7,863 nucleotides of DNA, taken from NCBI GenBank assembly GCA_015487825.1, contig WFOZ01000439.1:1-7863 (forward strand), written 5' to 3'. Below the pieces are notes generated by a model, which worked only from the letters and a program-made list of their open reading frames with translations, was not told the origin of the DNA and made no database searches. Positions 6,716 through 7,863 of the stretch are shown here, one piece after another; position 1 is the stretch's first letter; the number at the start of each line of letters is the position of its first letter. The translations under genes were made by a program, and so were the position numbers. This stretch comes from Planctomycetaceae bacterium (GTDB taxonomy: Bacteria; Planctomycetota; Planctomycetia; Planctomycetales; Planctomycetaceae).

Positions 6716-7669
6716 TTATCTGATCGTAAAAATTAACTTCTTCCCATCAGGACTCCAGCAGGCACTGCCTGGCGATTCGTCATAATCCTGACCAGGAACG
6801 ACTTTAGGTTTTTCTTCGGTCAGTGGATTGAAGATGAAAATTTTTCGTGATTTAAATTCTGGAGATTGCAGCGTGCACAAAATCTGTTTGCCATCGGGAT
6901 GCCAGGAAACATCTTCGCCAGGTTGTTTTTTGAGGTCACTGTAGTGAACTTTCCAGCTTTTAATCCCCTGATCTATATTCGCTGTCGCAATTTCAAAAGA
7001 GCCTTTCTTTGTTTTTCCTTTGAAACAGAGTGATTTACTGTCCGGCGACCAGCACATATTCCAGAAATACTGTGAATAAGGGCTTTCGTTAAAGGCAAAT
7101 ACATACCGAAACGTGTCGTCTTCAATGTCGTAAATCTTCAGGTTTGCCTCTCCGAGACCGAAATCAGAAAAGGCAATCAGCTTTCCATCAGGCGACCACT
7201 GGGCTCCCCAGCCACCGTTTTCGATCAATTCCTGATTGCTGCCATCAATGTTCATTTTCCAGACGCCACTTTGGGGACGATAGCGGGAAAACGTAACCTG
7301 TTTTGCATCAGCCGACCAACTCGGCATGGCTCCATCCCCCAGGTCTCGAAAATTTGTCCCATCGCTGTTAACGACAAGAATGTGTGCATTGCTGAAGTTT
7401 TCACCATTTTGAGATTTCCAGCCATCCATCGCAATCTGCTTTCCATCAGGCGAAAAAGCAGGAGAGCCCAGAGAGGGAAAATCATCAGAATGAAAAATTT
7501 CGTGCAAATCGCTTCCGTCTGCATTGATAATCATCAACCGCGTTGGCTTTGGTTCCGGTTTTTCATCCCCATTAACAGCAGGACTATTTGTGAGAGATGA
7601 AAGTAACAGTCCACTTGTAAATATCATGCTTAATAATAATGAACATGGGGTTGTTCGTTGCCTGCGCAT
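6716..7669 (-). CDS. Exported TolB/PD40-repeat beta-propeller protein
   Basis: The 317 residues begin with a basic stretch (MRRQR) and a hydrophobic core (about 10-25), consistent with a Sec signal peptide and export, followed by a short charged Pro/Glu/Lys linker. The rest is six copies of the PD40 blade motif: FSPDGKQIA (72-80), WSADAKQVTF (118-127), WSPDGKLIAF (158-167), WSPDSKSLCF (207-216), WHPDGKQILC (256-265) and WSPDGKKLIF (305-314). Three blades also hold a (N/I)xDGS/T turn (49-53, 101-105, 141-145). Six PD40 repeats match a TolB-like six-bladed propeller, usually a binding scaffold. The protein ends right after blade six (FTIR stop), so no TolB N-terminal domain or peptidase domain is fused. 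No tol or pal genes are adjacent, so calling it TolB would overreach. Ligand and role are unknown. AAGGA lies 6 nt before the ATG. Confidence 0.9.
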   Translation of the reverse strand: MRRQRTTPCSLLLSMIFTSGLLLSSLTNSPAVNGDEKPEPKPTRLMIINADGSDLHEIFHSDDFPSLGSPAFSPDGKQIAMDGWKSQNGENFSNAHILVVNSDGTNFRDLGDGAMPSWSADAKQVTFSRYRPQSGVWKMNIDGSNQELIENGGWGAQWSPDGKLIAFSDFGLGEANLKIYDIEDDTFRYVFAFNESPYSQYFWNMCWSPDSKSLCFKGKTKKGSFEIATANIDQGIKSWKVHYSDLKKQPGEDVSWHPDGKQILCTLQSPEFKSRKIFIFNPLTEEKPKVVPGQDYDESPGSACWSPDGKKLIFTIR

Positions 7670-7675
7670 TGTAGT

Positions 7676-7680
7676 TCCTT
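7676..7680 (-). promoter_or_regulatory. Ribosome binding site of the propeller gene
   Basis: AGAAGGAACTACA precedes the ATG on the minus strand, with the AAGGA core 6 nt from the start. This supports ATG 7669 as the start. Confidence 0.65.
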
Positions 7681-7769
7681 CTAAAACATGGAGCTGAAAA
7701 AATTCAGTGGAATCGCTGTAATGATGGCTCGACTCTTCTTGTACATAGTTTCACATTAAGTTCGATTCT

Positions 7770-7800
7770 CTGTCAAGCGGGCAGCAGAATTATCTGACAG
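7770..7800. repeat. CTGTCA/TGACAG inverted repeat upstream of the propeller gene
   Basis: CTGTCA (7770-7775) and TGACAG (7795-7800) form a 6-bp inverted repeat with a 19-bp spacer. Read on the minus strand, the left arm overlaps a perfect TTGACA (7776-7771) and the right arm continues into a second TTGAC (7804-7800). A TATGTA hexamer lies 23 bp downstream of TTGACA, too far for a normal sigma70 promoter. The cluster could be an operator or alternative -35 boxes for the propeller transcript, but no complete promoter is visible. Confidence 0.3.
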
Positions 7801-7863
7801 TCAAATTAAAGTTCACCCGACTAAAGCGTGCTTTTGATGGAATCGAGCTAATAGAAAAAGCCA

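Noticed and set aside
6716..7669. Calling the propeller protein TolB of a Tol-Pal system
   Set aside because: Only the PD40 repeats are present. The TolB N-terminal domain is absent and no tol or pal genes are adjacent.
7742..7776. TTGACA with TATGTA as a sigma70 promoter for the propeller gene
   Set aside because: The spacer is 23 bp, well beyond the usual 16-18 bp.
7790..7863. C-terminal end of another minus-strand gene at the right edge
   Set aside because: Two minus frames are open from the window edge for about 16 and 23 codons before stops, too short to judge and with no recognisable motif.

Overview
The window looks like an ordinary chromosomal segment of a planctomycete, perhaps a moderate-GC Gimesia/Rubinisphaera-like lineage. 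The assignment rests on impression: near-balanced base composition, exported proteins with long low-complexity linkers, a lipoprotein parvulin beside mfd, and a left-edge protein resembling the repeat-bearing exported proteins of that phylum. No rRNA or other taxonomic marker is present, so it stays an inference. There are no tRNAs, rRNAs, insertion sequences, phage genes or CRISPR arrays.

All five genes lie on the minus strand. In transcription order (right to left) they are: (1) an exported six-repeat TolB/PD40-type beta-propeller protein (6716-7669); (2) after 32 bp, a DinB-superfamily small helical protein with a strong Shine-Dalgarno (6192-6683); (3) after 112 bp, the transcription-repair coupling factor Mfd, complete with all helicase motifs (2723-6079); (4) after about 157 bp containing a perfect 7-bp hairpin, a parvulin-fold lipoprotein whose two active-site histidines appear to be replaced (1279-2565); (5) after a long gap of about 570 bp, the N-terminal 236 residues of an exported protein with two tandem helical repeats, cut by the window edge (1-709).

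Genes 1 and 2 are probably cotranscribed. Mfd may be read from its own promoter or by readthrough. The parvulin may be cotranscribed with mfd or separately expressed; a weak bidirectional hairpin at 1240-1270 follows it. Mfd acts on DNA in the cytoplasm, displacing stalled RNA polymerase and recruiting UvrA. The parvulin lipoprotein and the propeller protein act outside the cytoplasmic membrane, so the neighbours do not form one evident pathway.

The least explained stretch is the 710-1278 gap. It holds two back-to-back promoter-like elements whose -35 boxes form an inverted repeat, a 5' stem-loop placed at the predicted plus-strand start, and a hairpin at the far end. Together these are compatible with, but do not prove, a plus-strand small RNA of about 250 nt. 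I found no strong evidence of a new biological system.
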